Below, piece after piece: positions 45,784 to 55,219 of a stretch of DNA of 64,000 bases. The translations under genes and the position numbers were made by a program. Source of the stretch: Acidobacteriota bacterium. GTDB lineage: Bacteria; Acidobacteriota; Holophagae; Holophagales; Holophagaceae. The stretch's first letter is position 1. The number at the start of each line of letters is the position of its first letter. The notes beneath the pieces are model-generated. The model was not told where the DNA came from. It made no database searches and saw only the letters and a list, made by a program, of their open reading frames with translations. The stretch lies in the NCBI GenBank assembly GCA_016213735.1, contig JACQZU010000019.1:233418-297417 (forward strand), written 5' to 3'.

Positions 45784-46326
45784 ATGCACCTCGCCTCACC
45801 GCTCGTGGCCCTCATCACAATCCTGAGTCCCAGCTCCCCACCTTCCTCCGCCCAGGATTTGGAGAAGAACCTCCCTGGTTTTTCGCTGATGGTGGCCAGC
45901 GATTGGTCCGGGCGCATGGTTTCTTTCGCCAATGGCGGTGCCTTGCCGCCCAACCTCCCCATGGCAGCCCCAGGCTATTACATCGTTCGGTGGGAGAAAC
46001 TCCTGGGTGGGAGGGTGATCCAGGAATTGAGGAGCAACTCGAGATCCGCTTCCGAAGTCACAAGGGTCACCTATTTCTGGGACTTCAGGAACGCTCAGGT
46101 TGCCTACCTGGCGGTGACCCCACGCACCCTGGACCGAGGAACCATCCGTGAAGACCAGGGGAAAATCATCCGGACAGGCACCCTCACCTTCGCGAACGAT
46201 TCCGTGGACTATGTCGAAACCTGGGAGGTGACCCCAGCGGGAAAACTCATTCAGCGGTACGTCCCTGCCAAAGGGAACGGTCATGTCCTGGAGATGGAAA
46301 AGGCGGCTTCCGCCGCCACGCGTTAG
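45784..46326 (+). CDS. exported protein of unknown function
   Basis: A 180-residue protein with a signal peptide (about residues 1-23, LITILSPSSPPSSAQ) and a mature part dominated by beta strands (YYIVRWEKLLGGRVIQEL, TRVTYFWDFRNAQVAYLAV, TGTLTFANDSVDYVETWEV). This lipocalin- or DUF-like beta-barrel pattern is often seen in small secreted proteins. No named family is recognised. It is third in line after the two peptidases and may share their transcript. Confidence 0.75.
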   Translation: MHLASPLVALITILSPSSPPSSAQDLEKNLPGFSLMVASDWSGRMVSFANGGALPPNLPMAAPGYYIVRWEKLLGGRVIQELRSNSRSASEVTRVTYFWDFRNAQVAYLAVTPRTLDRGTIREDQGKIIRTGTLTFANDSVDYVETWEVTPAGKLIQRYVPAKGNGHVLEMEKAASAATR

Positions 46327-46731
46327 AGCTTCGGCCATGGGCCGAGCATTCAGGTGGATGCTCGAAACCTGGGCATGATCCTCACCATCCAGGCGTCACC
46401 CTCGGGCCAGGCCGCCTCAACGGGTGGCGATTCCGACTGGGCATCCATCCCGCCTGGGGATGGGAGATCGCCCCGCGGTAACCAGGTTGGGGATCCGTCA
46501 ATCGAACAGCGTGATTCAGGCCGCTTTCCCACCTCGCCGCCGCCGCAGGCCTGGCCTCTCGGGAAACAGATTCATCCCGGAAATCCTGAGGGTCGACGGC
46601 CGGCGTTTCACGGGCCCCCCGTTGGAAGAACATTCGGCCAGGGGTTCCAGGGAGGGCGCCCTGATCCAAGTCAAATCGCAGGAGGGGCCGAGGCCCCTCC
46701 TGTCTTGCGATACCCCTTGGATCGGAGCCGG
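46327..46731. other. intergenic region between convergent operons
   Basis: About 400 bp with no supportable gene between the peptidase-side and receptor-side operons, which converge here. The hairpin at 46679-46702 is the only structured element seen. Confidence 0.5.
46679..46702 (-). terminator. hairpin after the receptor operon
   Basis: An 11-bp perfect stem (CAGGAGGGGCC/GGCCCCTCCTG) with almost no loop lies 30 bp past the stop of the last minus-strand gene. There is no marked T run, so it is a moderate terminator candidate or a transcript-stabilising hairpin. Confidence 0.5.
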
Positions 46732-47313
46732 CTACATGCGCCCGAATTTGTATAGGAGGCCCAAGCTGTACCAGCCGGGATTCAATTTTTTGTTGAATTC
46801 GGTCTGGGTGTAGTCCACCCGAATACAAAAATCCTTGGTGAGCGCGCGTTCGGCCCCCAGGCGCATGGCAAATTTGGTGCCCTTGGGTGTGTTGTTGTAG
46901 TTCGTCGTTCCAGAGGAGGCCAGGTCGCGGTAGTCGTTGGTGGTTTGCTGGTCGACAGCCTGTTTCCAGCGGATCCCGAACAAACCTGCATAGAAGGACC
47001 ACTTGTTGACATCCTGGATGATGTCCCAGCCGAAGCCGAGGTGCTTGGGGGCGGAACCCGACATTCCTGTCTCGGCCTTGGCCCTGAGGCCGGTGAGGTC
47101 GACGAAGACGCGGTGGTGTAACCCCGCGTTCAACTGACCGCGGTAGGCGAGACCTACGGACATTCCGCTGAGTTTCCCGCCTTCCACCATCCGAACGGTG
47201 TCCTGGGAGGCAAACAGGGTTGAAACGTGTGCCTCGAAGGCGTGCTTGGGATCCTCCGCGGAAAGCCCCGGAGCCACGGCGGTGAGCAGCACGAATGCGA
47301 TTTGTCTGTTCAT
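46732..47313 (-). CDS. outer-membrane barrel protein, downstream of receptor
   Basis: A 193-residue exported protein. The signal peptide ends near GLSAED (residues 1-19). Alternating strands follow (HVSTLFASQDTVRMV, GLAYRGQLNAGLHHRVFVDLTGL, FAMRLGAERALTKDFCIRVDYTQTEF), ending LGLLYKFGRM. It looks like a small 8-10-strand outer-membrane barrel of the OmpA/OmpW size class. It lies 25 bp after the receptor stop with a GGAG site, so it is the third gene of the operon 51149-46732. Role unknown. Confidence 0.78.
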   Translation of the reverse strand: MNRQIAFVLLTAVAPGLSAEDPKHAFEAHVSTLFASQDTVRMVEGGKLSGMSVGLAYRGQLNAGLHHRVFVDLTGLRAKAETGMSGSAPKHLGFGWDIIQDVNKWSFYAGLFGIRWKQAVDQQTTNDYRDLASSGTTNYNNTPKGTKFAMRLGAERALTKDFCIRVDYTQTEFNKKLNPGWYSLGLLYKFGRM

Positions 47314-47338
47314 ATTGATGCTCCAGAAGTTGTATTGC

Positions 47339-50300
47339 CTACCACTTGAAACCGAGGCTCAACCGGACGACACGGCCGCCGGTAAAATCGTTGAAATCCT
47401 TGGTGCCAAAGCCGGTCCATGTGCCCGCGTTGGCTCCCGTTCCAGGGGTCCAGGGCATGGCCAAAAAGCCGTCCTTGCCGTTTCCGTAGGTTCCGGTCGT
47501 GCCGCCGTTGGTGGCCCGGTAGCCAGTCTCTTGCCAATGATTGAAGACATTCAGCACGGTCAATTCGGTGAAGACCCGCACCTTGAATGCCAGGGCCATT
47601 TCGTATCCCAGTTTCAGGTCGAAGTTGAAATAGTCGTTGTCGCGCATGAAACCGCGCTGGCCGAAGAAGCGGGTCCAACCTGCACCATTCGCGAGGTAGC
47701 TCGCCAGGGTTCCATGCAGGGCCCCGGGATTGGCGGCGGCATAGGAGTTGTAATAGGCGGTGACATCTGCGGAACGGTCGAGGGTGCGCGTCAGGCTCCA
47801 GGGGCTGCCGCCAAAATAATTCAGCATCAGGGACCCGTAGTAGGTGGCCCTGCTCGCGGTGCGGTGGTTGTAGCCCAGCCAAAGGTTGCCGCGGTTGCGG
47901 ACATCTCCGCGCAGGTAGCCTTCGGGATAGTACTCAGAAACCGGAATGCCCTTGGCCGCCCACAATTCATCCAAATCGCCGATGCGATCGCCGACGGTGC
48001 TGGAGGTAGCGGTGGAGTCGGATCCTTCGCCATTCCCGCGCAGGACGGAATAGCTCCAGTTGCCCCCGAGGGACCAATCCCTGTTGAGGACGAGGTTCAG
48101 CTCGAGTTCGAGGGTCTTGAGGGTGCGCTTGATCCGGTCGTCGGTCTTCCAAAACGTCCGGATATCCCAGAGTTGGACCCCGGAGAAGGGGGACATGAAA
48201 CTGTATTCATTTCCGAAGTTGGTGAAATCGTTGTAGAAGTCCTTGAAGTTGCGTTGGGCATAGGTCAACGAGAGGAAGGAACCGTTGGCATAGGTATGGC
48301 GAAGGTTGATGCTGGATTCGGTGGCGGAAGGTGCGGTAATGCCCCGATCCACCTTCGCCGTCGGGCCGCCGCTGGCCCCTTCGAACCCTGCCGGACTGAT
48401 GTCCCAGACGGGTGAACTGGTTGAAAGGTTGCTCAACTGCGCGTAGGTGACGGCGAAATTGTTGGCCCGAGCCGCATACACTTCGGTGTAGGGGTTGCTG
48501 GCGTAGGTGAATTTGTTGACGAACCCACTGTGCAGGGCGCCGACATAGGTCGCGTGGTGGGCGCGAGCCAGCCATCGCTGGTCGCCATTGATGTCCCAGG
48601 TGACCTGGAAGCGAGGGCTGATCTTGCTCGAGTCGACCGTGGGGCTGCCGAAGGTGTCTTCGGCGTGGGCCTTGTCGTAGCGAAGACCCGCCATGACCTG
48701 CCACCGATCGGTGATCGACCAGAGGTCGTTGATGTAGAAGGAGGTCTGAGTCGATCTCGCCCGCCCGTCGGCGGTGACGTAGAGCATCAGGTACGTGGCA
48801 TCCGGCACCCCGGTGGGCCGTGTGTCGTAACGGTACATACGATAGGTTCGGTCGGGGTTGATGCCGTTGACGTAGGCGCGCGCCGGTCCGTACTGTTGCC
48901 GGTTCGGTTCGGCCTGGGAGTAGCCCATGCGTTCGAACCCGAGGTCCAGCGTATGCGAACCGAGCGCATTCGTTGGGCCGAACCAGGTCAGGTTGCCGGA
49001 GAGTGTGCTGTTGTCGCGGTGCTTGATTTCCTCGTTGTCGAAGGTGGCGTTGTTGAAACGGTAGGGGGTGGTGGTGTTGTTGAACCGGACCAGGGTCAGC
49101 ATCGGGTACTGGCGTGTTCCGTCACCGCCGGACTGGATGACGGACTTCTTTTCCGCGAGCTTCAGTTCGCCGGTGAGGCTGGAACCGAACACTCCGCGGT
49201 ACATGATCGAGCGGTATTCCGCGATGTTGATGCTCGGACACAGCCCGGCCCGATCAATGTTGGCGGCTGTGAAGTTGTAGTCCGTCGTGTTCTGGGTCTG
49301 TCGACTCTGGCCGACTTCGAAGGTGTGATTCTGGGTCGCGGCAAAGGTCAACTTGAGTTCGTAGAACTTGGTGTCGGTGACGGTGGTGTAGGAGGAACCC
49401 TCGTCCGGGAATACATAGCGCGGCGAGCCGTCGCTGTTGAGGACGGTGGATCCCGGGCTGGCGATGGTCCCAGCCGTGTAGGTGGCAGGTTGGGCCTTGG
49501 TGCCGATCTGGAACCACAAGCGGTCCTTGAGAATCGGGCCTCCCAGGGTCAGGGAATAGGCCCGGGACAAGATGTCGTTGGCCAGGGCTGTTCCGGCATT
49601 GGACGGGGCCAAGGTGGCACGGTCGCCCCGAGGCGCCTGGGCACTCCAGCTCGGCCGGGCGAGGAGGGCACGGAAGACGCCGGTAAAATCGTTCCCGCCG
49701 CTCCTGGTGATGGCGTTGAGAACACCGCCCGTGAAGTTCCCATAACGGGCATGGATGGGGCTCTGGATCACCTGCATTTCCTGGATCGAATCGTCCACGA
49801 AATACTGGCGCCCGTTTCCGCCGGTGTAGGTGTTGTCGGAAATGTCGGTGCCGTTCAGCAACACGCGGTTTCCGGTGGTCTGGCTGCCGCGAATGGCAAG
49901 GCGGTTGTTGGTGTTGACATTGGAGATCACACCAGGGGCCAGCATGGCCATGTCCTCGAGACCGCGGGTGGTCCGTGGCATCAAATCCATGGCTTCGGAG
50001 CTGACCAGGGTGGCGACCTTTACGTCGGTCTTGTCCACCGTGGCCTGCGTAGCGACCACTTCAACGACGGTTCCGGCTTCCCTCTCTTCAACCAGCAAGA
50101 TGTCCTGGCGGACAACTTGACCCAGGCCCACATCGGCCGAGGAGGTGGTGGTGTAGAAGCCTGGATGGGTGATGGTCGCCGTGTAGGAGCCCGGGGGCAG
50201 CAAGGGAGCGCGGAAATTCCCTGCGGGATCGGTCATCACGGTACGAGTACCCATGAGGGCAGGTGAGGTCAGGCGTACCTGAACGCCGGGGAGGGAGACC

Positions 50301-50419
50301 CCTCCCTTCTTGTTTTTCACCGTGCCCACGAAGGTTCCAGTCAGTTCCTGCGCTTGTCCAGTGACCGCGACGACGGCGAGGGCTATCCAACTCAAATTCC
50401 GCGTTTGAAAACGAAACAT
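47339..50419 (-). CDS. TonB-dependent receptor, Oar-like
   Basis: A complete 1026-residue outer-membrane receptor. The signal peptide is residues 1-23 (AVTGQAQ). A carboxypeptidase-regulatory-like domain covers ~24-110 (GTVKNKKGGVSLPGVQVRL, FRAPLLPPGSYTATI). The plug is ~125-245 (MDLMPRTTRGLEDMAMLAPGV, LAIRGSQTTGNRVLLNGTDI, VIQSPIHARYGNFTGGVL). A long barrel follows, ending LSLGFKW with a terminal aromatic residue. AGGAG precedes the ATG. It is flanked on the same strand by barrel genes upstream (50448) and downstream (46732). The plug region is closer in wording to the receptor at 1-1729 than to that at 35878. Confidence 0.93.
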   Translation of the reverse strand: MFRFQTRNLSWIALAVVAVTGQAQELTGTFVGTVKNKKGGVSLPGVQVRLTSPALMGTRTVMTDPAGNFRAPLLPPGSYTATITHPGFYTTTSSADVGLGQVVRQDILLVEEREAGTVVEVVATQATVDKTDVKVATLVSSEAMDLMPRTTRGLEDMAMLAPGVISNVNTNNRLAIRGSQTTGNRVLLNGTDISDNTYTGGNGRQYFVDDSIQEMQVIQSPIHARYGNFTGGVLNAITRSGGNDFTGVFRALLARPSWSAQAPRGDRATLAPSNAGTALANDILSRAYSLTLGGPILKDRLWFQIGTKAQPATYTAGTIASPGSTVLNSDGSPRYVFPDEGSSYTTVTDTKFYELKLTFAATQNHTFEVGQSRQTQNTTDYNFTAANIDRAGLCPSINIAEYRSIMYRGVFGSSLTGELKLAEKKSVIQSGGDGTRQYPMLTLVRFNNTTTPYRFNNATFDNEEIKHRDNSTLSGNLTWFGPTNALGSHTLDLGFERMGYSQAEPNRQQYGPARAYVNGINPDRTYRMYRYDTRPTGVPDATYLMLYVTADGRARSTQTSFYINDLWSITDRWQVMAGLRYDKAHAEDTFGSPTVDSSKISPRFQVTWDINGDQRWLARAHHATYVGALHSGFVNKFTYASNPYTEVYAARANNFAVTYAQLSNLSTSSPVWDISPAGFEGASGGPTAKVDRGITAPSATESSINLRHTYANGSFLSLTYAQRNFKDFYNDFTNFGNEYSFMSPFSGVQLWDIRTFWKTDDRIKRTLKTLELELNLVLNRDWSLGGNWSYSVLRGNGEGSDSTATSSTVGDRIGDLDELWAAKGIPVSEYYPEGYLRGDVRNRGNLWLGYNHRTASRATYYGSLMLNYFGGSPWSLTRTLDRSADVTAYYNSYAAANPGALHGTLASYLANGAGWTRFFGQRGFMRDNDYFNFDLKLGYEMALAFKVRVFTELTVLNVFNHWQETGYRATNGGTTGTYGNGKDGFLAMPWTPGTGANAGTWTGFGTKDFNDFTGGRVVRLSLGFKW

Positions 50420-50447
50420 GGGGTATCTCCTATCAACCAGATTCGGA

Positions 50448-51149
50448 TTAGAACCGGATGTTCAGGCCGAGTTCCGCCGCCCAACCGTTCACGGGATTTG
50501 AGGAATGGCTTTTGGCCCGGAACATGGTCGCGTTGAGGGTCAACGCGGCGAAGTCATTCACCATGTAACCCGCACCCAGCTTGGGACCCACCGTGAACGC
50601 GGTTGCGTCGTGGTCATCCTGAATGGTTGTGATGCTCAGGATTCCAGGGGAGGACGGATTGTACATGTTCGAAATGGCCGTGCCATTCGTCGTGACCCGG
50701 GTTCCCCCATCGCGTTCATTCATTTTTATGGAACCGAATTGCAGGCCACCCTGTACGAAGAAGCCGTCGAAGGCGAGGTTTGCGCGATACAACACGGCAG
50801 CCTGGAACCCGCCTCCGTTCGTTTTCCGCATGCGCATGTCGTAGATGGACGGATTGATGCCGGTCGCTGGAACGCTTGCTGCATATTTGCTAACAAGGCG
50901 GTTGTCCCCGGGAATCCACTGGTAACCCACCGAGGTCACCAGGCTGGCCCCGTTGGCCAGTCGTTTGCCGCCTTCGAGCGAGAGCCCAAAGGTGTAACCT
51001 GCGTCCTGGCTCACGGTTTTGAGGCCGGCGAGCGTTGGACCACCGTGCAAATTCATGGCGAAGGACCAGGGCGCTTCCCCGAAAAGGGGTGTCGCGAGGA
51101 ACCCAGTACCCACCATGACCCGGGTAACCAGTGGCAATAGATGTCGCAT
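50448..51149 (-). CDS. outer-membrane barrel protein, upstream of receptor
   Basis: A 233-residue exported protein with a signal peptide to about residue 24, then barrel-like alternating strands (NLHGGPTLAGLKTV, YTFGLSLEGGKRLANGASLVTSVGYQWIP, FFVQGGLQFGSIKM) and a terminal WAAELGLNIRF. It closely parallels the barrel gene at 1757-2548 in size, position and C-terminus, and is the first gene of the three-gene receptor operon. GGAGG lies six bases before the ATG. Function unknown; linkage to a receptor is the only clue. Confidence 0.78.
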   Translation of the reverse strand: MRHLLPLVTRVMVGTGFLATPLFGEAPWSFAMNLHGGPTLAGLKTVSQDAGYTFGLSLEGGKRLANGASLVTSVGYQWIPGDNRLVSKYAASVPATGINPSIYDMRMRKTNGGGFQAAVLYRANLAFDGFFVQGGLQFGSIKMNERDGGTRVTTNGTAISNMYNPSSPGILSITTIQDDHDATAFTVGPKLGAGYMVNDFAALTLNATMFRAKSHSSNPVNGWAAELGLNIRF

Positions 51150-52553
51150 TCATTTCCTCCAGGAGAGCTTTTTCAGGCGACGATTCGGTGAATGCGGGGT
51201 CAGACGCGCGAGCTCCGAACCGGGTGTTTCAGTTGATCGAAGAACAGGCGACGGGTTGGCCGCTGGGGGTTTGCACCCTTTCGAATTCAGCCCCCCGAAT
51301 CCGTCGATGCTGGAGCCGGCGCCCCTGCCCCCAACACCGACCAAATCAGGCGCCAACTCGGGCCGACGGGTGGAACCACACGCAGGCGAAGTGGCGCTGC
51401 CGCCATAAGCGGGGGTGGCCAAGGTGGTTGTCCCACGTACCCAAAATGCTCACCAGCCTTTGGGGGGGTGGTCACCTTGAAGGGAGTGCGGGGTTGGCCC
51501 TCTGCGCGGCCTAGGCATCAACGCGACCCGCCCGAGACAGAGTTCGTTTTCTGTCATGGTTCTCCTCCTCAAAGAATGGCCCTACCTTTACCTCCGCATC
51601 CGCTTGCGACAATGAGCCCGGGGTGAGTCGCGCCCGCCGCGATGGGAATCGCATTTTCTCGGGGCGAGATCGGGGAACCTTCCTCCATGGTTTGGATCAA
51701 CACGTAGAGGACGACGGTGCACGATGGCCCGGGGAGTTGAACCCACGCACCATGGGTGCATCCCTCCGGTGATCCCAGCGGCCATTGCGGGGGGGCGGGT
51801 TCATGTGCCCTCGCGGGAGGTCCTGGTCCGGGTTGAGAATCGCCTCCTTACCAACCGGGGGGATGCCTGGGTCAGGGCCTAGAATCCCCCTGGAGCACGG
51901 GTGAAGAGGAGGGTCGATTCACTTCCGAAAAAATGCGCTTCGCCCCCGGATCATTGCGAGGCGATGGCCACGGTCTGAAGGTTGGTTCGGAATCCCGGAG
52001 ATTGGTACCGCTTCGGGGTGCCCGCGGACATCCGCCGGAAGTCCCGGCACGATGCCAGCGTTTGAGGAGAAGATCCGCGTCCGGCCCTGCTCCGGGGAGG
52101 CCCAAAGACCACCATCAACCGTTCTTGAGGTGACCCGATGCGGTCTCCTTTTCCTCTCTCGCGGGTCCCCACCCGCGAGAATTTTGTTGGCACCCTGGCG
52201 GAAGGCTTCCGAATGGTGAAAACCCCTCGTGGGGTTGAGGCCTAGGAGGCGATCTGCTGGGCCCGGGGAAGACCGACCTGGTGTCCGAAAGGGGGATTCC
52301 CGGCAGGTGGGGCAGGGGTCAGGAGAACCCCAGGGTGGCCCGTCGGTCTTGGATTCGACGCCCGGGGGGGGAAGGCGGATCCGGCGAATTTCTCAGTGCG
52401 GTTTTCCCAGGGGAATCAGTCTTAGGGAAGCCCAGGTTCAACTTCGGATCCCGCCCTGGCCTTGGGACGTTTGGGAAGCCATCCTTCCCATCCTTCAGGG
52501 TCCAGATGCCCCTCAGCCTCCTTCAACCGAGGGGGCCGGTGGGAAACAAGAAG
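51150..52553. other. 1.4-kb stretch without a recognisable gene
   Basis: Many short open frames, none protein-like or with a good ribosome site. The first part must hold the promoter of the leftward receptor operon. The strong hairpin at 52157-52186 is unexplained. A smaller AACCCC/GGGGTT hairpin lies at ~52220-52235. The stretch may be decayed coding DNA or contain a small RNA. Confidence 0.45.
52157..52186 (+). terminator. orphan intrinsic terminator-like hairpin
   Basis: A perfect 10-bp stem TCTCGCGGGT/ACCCGCGAGA with a CCCC loop is followed by ATTTTG on the plus strand. No gene is recognised upstream on that strand, so it may end a small RNA or an unrecognised transcript. Confidence 0.6.
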
Positions 52554-53774
52554 CTAGGCCAGGGTCACTTTTCTGGAATCGATGGCTCGACCTTGATGGA
52601 TGCCCAATCCCAGGTTCTCTGCCACCGCGAGACCGTAGTGGCGTTGGCGGAGCCCCGGGATCTGGTCAGGCTTCAATCGTCCGGACGCAACCTGCTGGGC
52701 GAGGATCACATCGAAACCCACGCTATCGAGGGCCACCGGATCGGTCGCGGCGTAGATGCGATCGTGGGGAACGATGAACTGGGCCGCGGGAGATGGCCCT
52801 CGATCGTACTGGACGCGGAAGCCGTCCATGATGTTGAGGACCACCTTGTCACGGAGCGGGGGGAAGGCGCAGACCTCCGGGACGTATCGGTGGATGAAGT
52901 AGTGCCCGCGGGGACAATTCGTGGTTGCGCCATAGGCGAGGTTCTTGAGGGCACCGGTGATCACGGAGATGCCGTGATGCTTGAGCACCGGGATGTTGAT
53001 GACCTTGTCCACCCCGCCCTCTTTTCCGCCCTGGGTCAGGATCTTGGGGAAATAGCTCCTCGGCCCCCCATGGAACATCTCCTCCAGCATGTTGTCGGCG
53101 TCGGGGAGCTCGAAGTCCGCCTCGTAGAAGGCGCTCTGATCCCAGCGTTCAAACCCCCCAGGCGTATTCCGCCCATCCTTCACAATGAACCAATTCAGCA
53201 AGTAGGCTTGGACCCCCGGATGCACTTCCTCCGGCTTGTAGGTCCGGGCGTGCTCATCATCAAAACGGTGCCATACAAGCATGTCCTTGCGGGGGATGCC
53301 AGACTTCTCGATCCCTGCTACCACTGCGGAGATCAGCTCTCGCGTCACGCCACAAATCTGATGTCCCACCGGATTGAATTTAATTCCTACACGTTCTCCA
53401 GGGCTGACAAATCGACGCCAGGCATCCCGAACGTCCTTGTCGCCGGTCAGCGTCAACAGGGCCGCCTCAACCATTCGCTCTGCCGCCCCAGGAACCGGCT
53501 GCATGTTCTTCATGGAACCTGGCAAGTAGGCTTCGGCCACGACTCCCGGATAGGGGCCGGGCATGGACAAGGGGGTCTTGGGCTGGCGCAGTGCCACGGC
53601 AACGTTCGTGTGGAGGGCCGTGGGATTGGGCCGTACGACCCTTTGCGCGGTGGCCGGTGCGGAGGTGGCACCTGGAGTTGGAGGCGTCTGTAGATGAGGC
53701 ACCTGGGCGGCGGTCAGCGCAGCCCCCCCAAGGGCCAAGAATTCGCGCCGATCCATAGCATTGTCGCCGCCCAT
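52554..53774 (-). CDS. Tat-exported DUF362 family protein
   Basis: A 406-residue protein. The start at ATG 53774 has AGGAGG six bases upstream. The N-terminus carries a twin-arginine signal (MDRREFLALGGAALTAAQV), so it is folded before export, often with a cofactor. The body matches the DUF362 layout: VGIKFNPVGH, VINIPVLKHHGISVITGALKNLAYGATTNCPRG, a run of catalytic-looking residues near HRYVPEVCAF, and VALDSVGFDVILAQQ near the end. No ferredoxin-type CxxCxxC cluster is visible, unlike many DUF362 proteins. Function unknown. Confidence 0.85.
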   Translation of the reverse strand: MGGDNAMDRREFLALGGAALTAAQVPHLQTPPTPGATSAPATAQRVVRPNPTALHTNVAVALRQPKTPLSMPGPYPGVVAEAYLPGSMKNMQPVPGAAERMVEAALLTLTGDKDVRDAWRRFVSPGERVGIKFNPVGHQICGVTRELISAVVAGIEKSGIPRKDMLVWHRFDDEHARTYKPEEVHPGVQAYLLNWFIVKDGRNTPGGFERWDQSAFYEADFELPDADNMLEEMFHGGPRSYFPKILTQGGKEGGVDKVINIPVLKHHGISVITGALKNLAYGATTNCPRGHYFIHRYVPEVCAFPPLRDKVVLNIMDGFRVQYDRGPSPAAQFIVPHDRIYAATDPVALDSVGFDVILAQQVASGRLKPDQIPGLRQRHYGLAVAENLGLGIHQGRAIDSRKVTLA

Positions 53775-54161
53775 GGGACCTCCTGGTTGATGGCCTGGTT
53801 CCTGAATGGGGCGGAAGGGGCCGGTTTCCTCCACCAATTTCGGCCTTCAATTGAACCATTGTCGTCGTCGACAAACGAATTCGTTTCACCCCACTCCAGG
53901 GGGATTCACCCCATCCCGGCCCTGTGATCCAAACAGGGGATAGATTTGGAGATCCTGGGGCTTCCCAGCTTCGCCTGCCGCGGGAAAGGACGGCTGGATT
54001 CTTCCAGTGCACGCCACGACGATTCGTCAACGCCGACCGTGCCGCGTTCAACGCGGAGGCTTGCCCCGACCCTTTCGTTGGTGGCAGATTTTCGGCCAGG
54101 GTCCAGGCCCCTCCCTGGGGGCGGGGTACACCTGGAATTCACGAATCTGATGGAATCGAAG
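53775..54161. promoter_or_regulatory. divergent intergenic region
   Basis: About 390 bp between the divergent DUF362 gene and the exported-protein gene. An AT-richer patch at 53835-53890 may hold the leftward promoter. No gene supported. Confidence 0.4.
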
Positions 54162-55049
54162 ATGCGAAATCCATGGGTCCCACCCTTCATGCTGGTCCTC
54201 CTGAGCGCCCCAGGTCCTGCGGCCATTCCTCCAGGGTGGAAGGTGGAGAAATCCCTCCTGTTTTCGGCGAACAACCTCTACGGGCATATCAATGGAGGCG
54301 CGGAGCTCCTCCTGGAATTCGGATTCGATTCGCTTCGTGTTCAACACCTCCGAAAAGGTGAACGCGAGTTCACCATCGAGCAGTACAGGATGACGAGCCC
54401 GGAAGCGGCGCTCGGCATCTACTTGTCGAGCGCGGGAAAGGAAACCCGTCTGAAGGGCATCGAAGCCCGTCATACCGGCAGCGCTTTCCAGATCACGGCC
54501 CTGAAAGGGAGGACCCTCCTTCATCTCCTCAATCCGAAGGGTGGCGAAGAGGCGATGGTGGAAATGGTCGCCTGGGCGAACACGGTGTTGGAAGGCATTC
54601 CGGAGGAGCAGCCCCGGGACCTCTTTGAGCGGCTTCCTCCGGAAGGCCGAGTACAGGGTTCGGAATTCCTTGTCCGGGGCCCCCTCGGGCTCCAGACCGT
54701 CTTCACCTTGGGTGACGGCGACCTTCTTGGCCTGGAAGGGAGGCTCTTCGCCTCAGGAGCCGAATACAGGGGTGCGCGAGGCGGGAACTTTTCCCGGTTG
54801 GTCATCGACTACCTCGATGAAACCACGGCCATGGAATCCCTCCGTCGCGTTCGGGAAGGGCTCGATCGCTCATTGAAAATGCGGCGGGTGGAGAGAAATG
54901 CTTTCACATTCCAGGGCCCCCAAGGACAGTTCGGACATGTGGAGCGAAAGCTGAACCGCCTTACCCTGACCTTCCGTTTGAACCAAGAGCCCGAACCGTC
55001 CTTTCATCCTGAGACCCCCGGGAATTCTGCCCGCCCACCCGAGAGGTGA
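54162..55049 (+). CDS. exported protein resembling DUF6599 family
   Basis: A 295-residue protein with an N-terminal signal peptide (MRNPWVPPFMLVLLSAPGPAA). The mature part contains LFSANNLYGHINGGAELLLEFGF and EFTIEQYRMTSPEAALGIYLSS. This is a pattern I associate with the DUF6599 proteins common in Acidobacteriota; the name is from memory and unverified. The second half (FLVRGPLGLQTVFTLGDGDLLGLEG, RLVIDYLDETTAMESLRRVREGL) repeats the same style and may be a second copy of the domain. An ATG at 54150 in frame is an alternative start. Function unknown. Confidence 0.75.
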   Translation: MRNPWVPPFMLVLLSAPGPAAIPPGWKVEKSLLFSANNLYGHINGGAELLLEFGFDSLRVQHLRKGEREFTIEQYRMTSPEAALGIYLSSAGKETRLKGIEARHTGSAFQITALKGRTLLHLLNPKGGEEAMVEMVAWANTVLEGIPEEQPRDLFERLPPEGRVQGSEFLVRGPLGLQTVFTLGDGDLLGLEGRLFASGAEYRGARGGNFSRLVIDYLDETTAMESLRRVREGLDRSLKMRRVERNAFTFQGPQGQFGHVERKLNRLTLTFRLNQEPEPSFHPETPGNSARPPER

Positions 55050-55219
55050 TCCGGAAAGGGCACCGTGAAGATCCCACGGAACCCCTTCGCGGGGCAGGCC
55101 CCAGCCGGCGAAGGGTGGATCGGAACCGGCCTCCGATGGGTGCGCCGCCGGCGGAAATGGCCCATCCTCCCCGCCTCGAGTTCTCCGCTGGTCTCAGGGG
55201 GTCCACCCACCCCCTTCTG

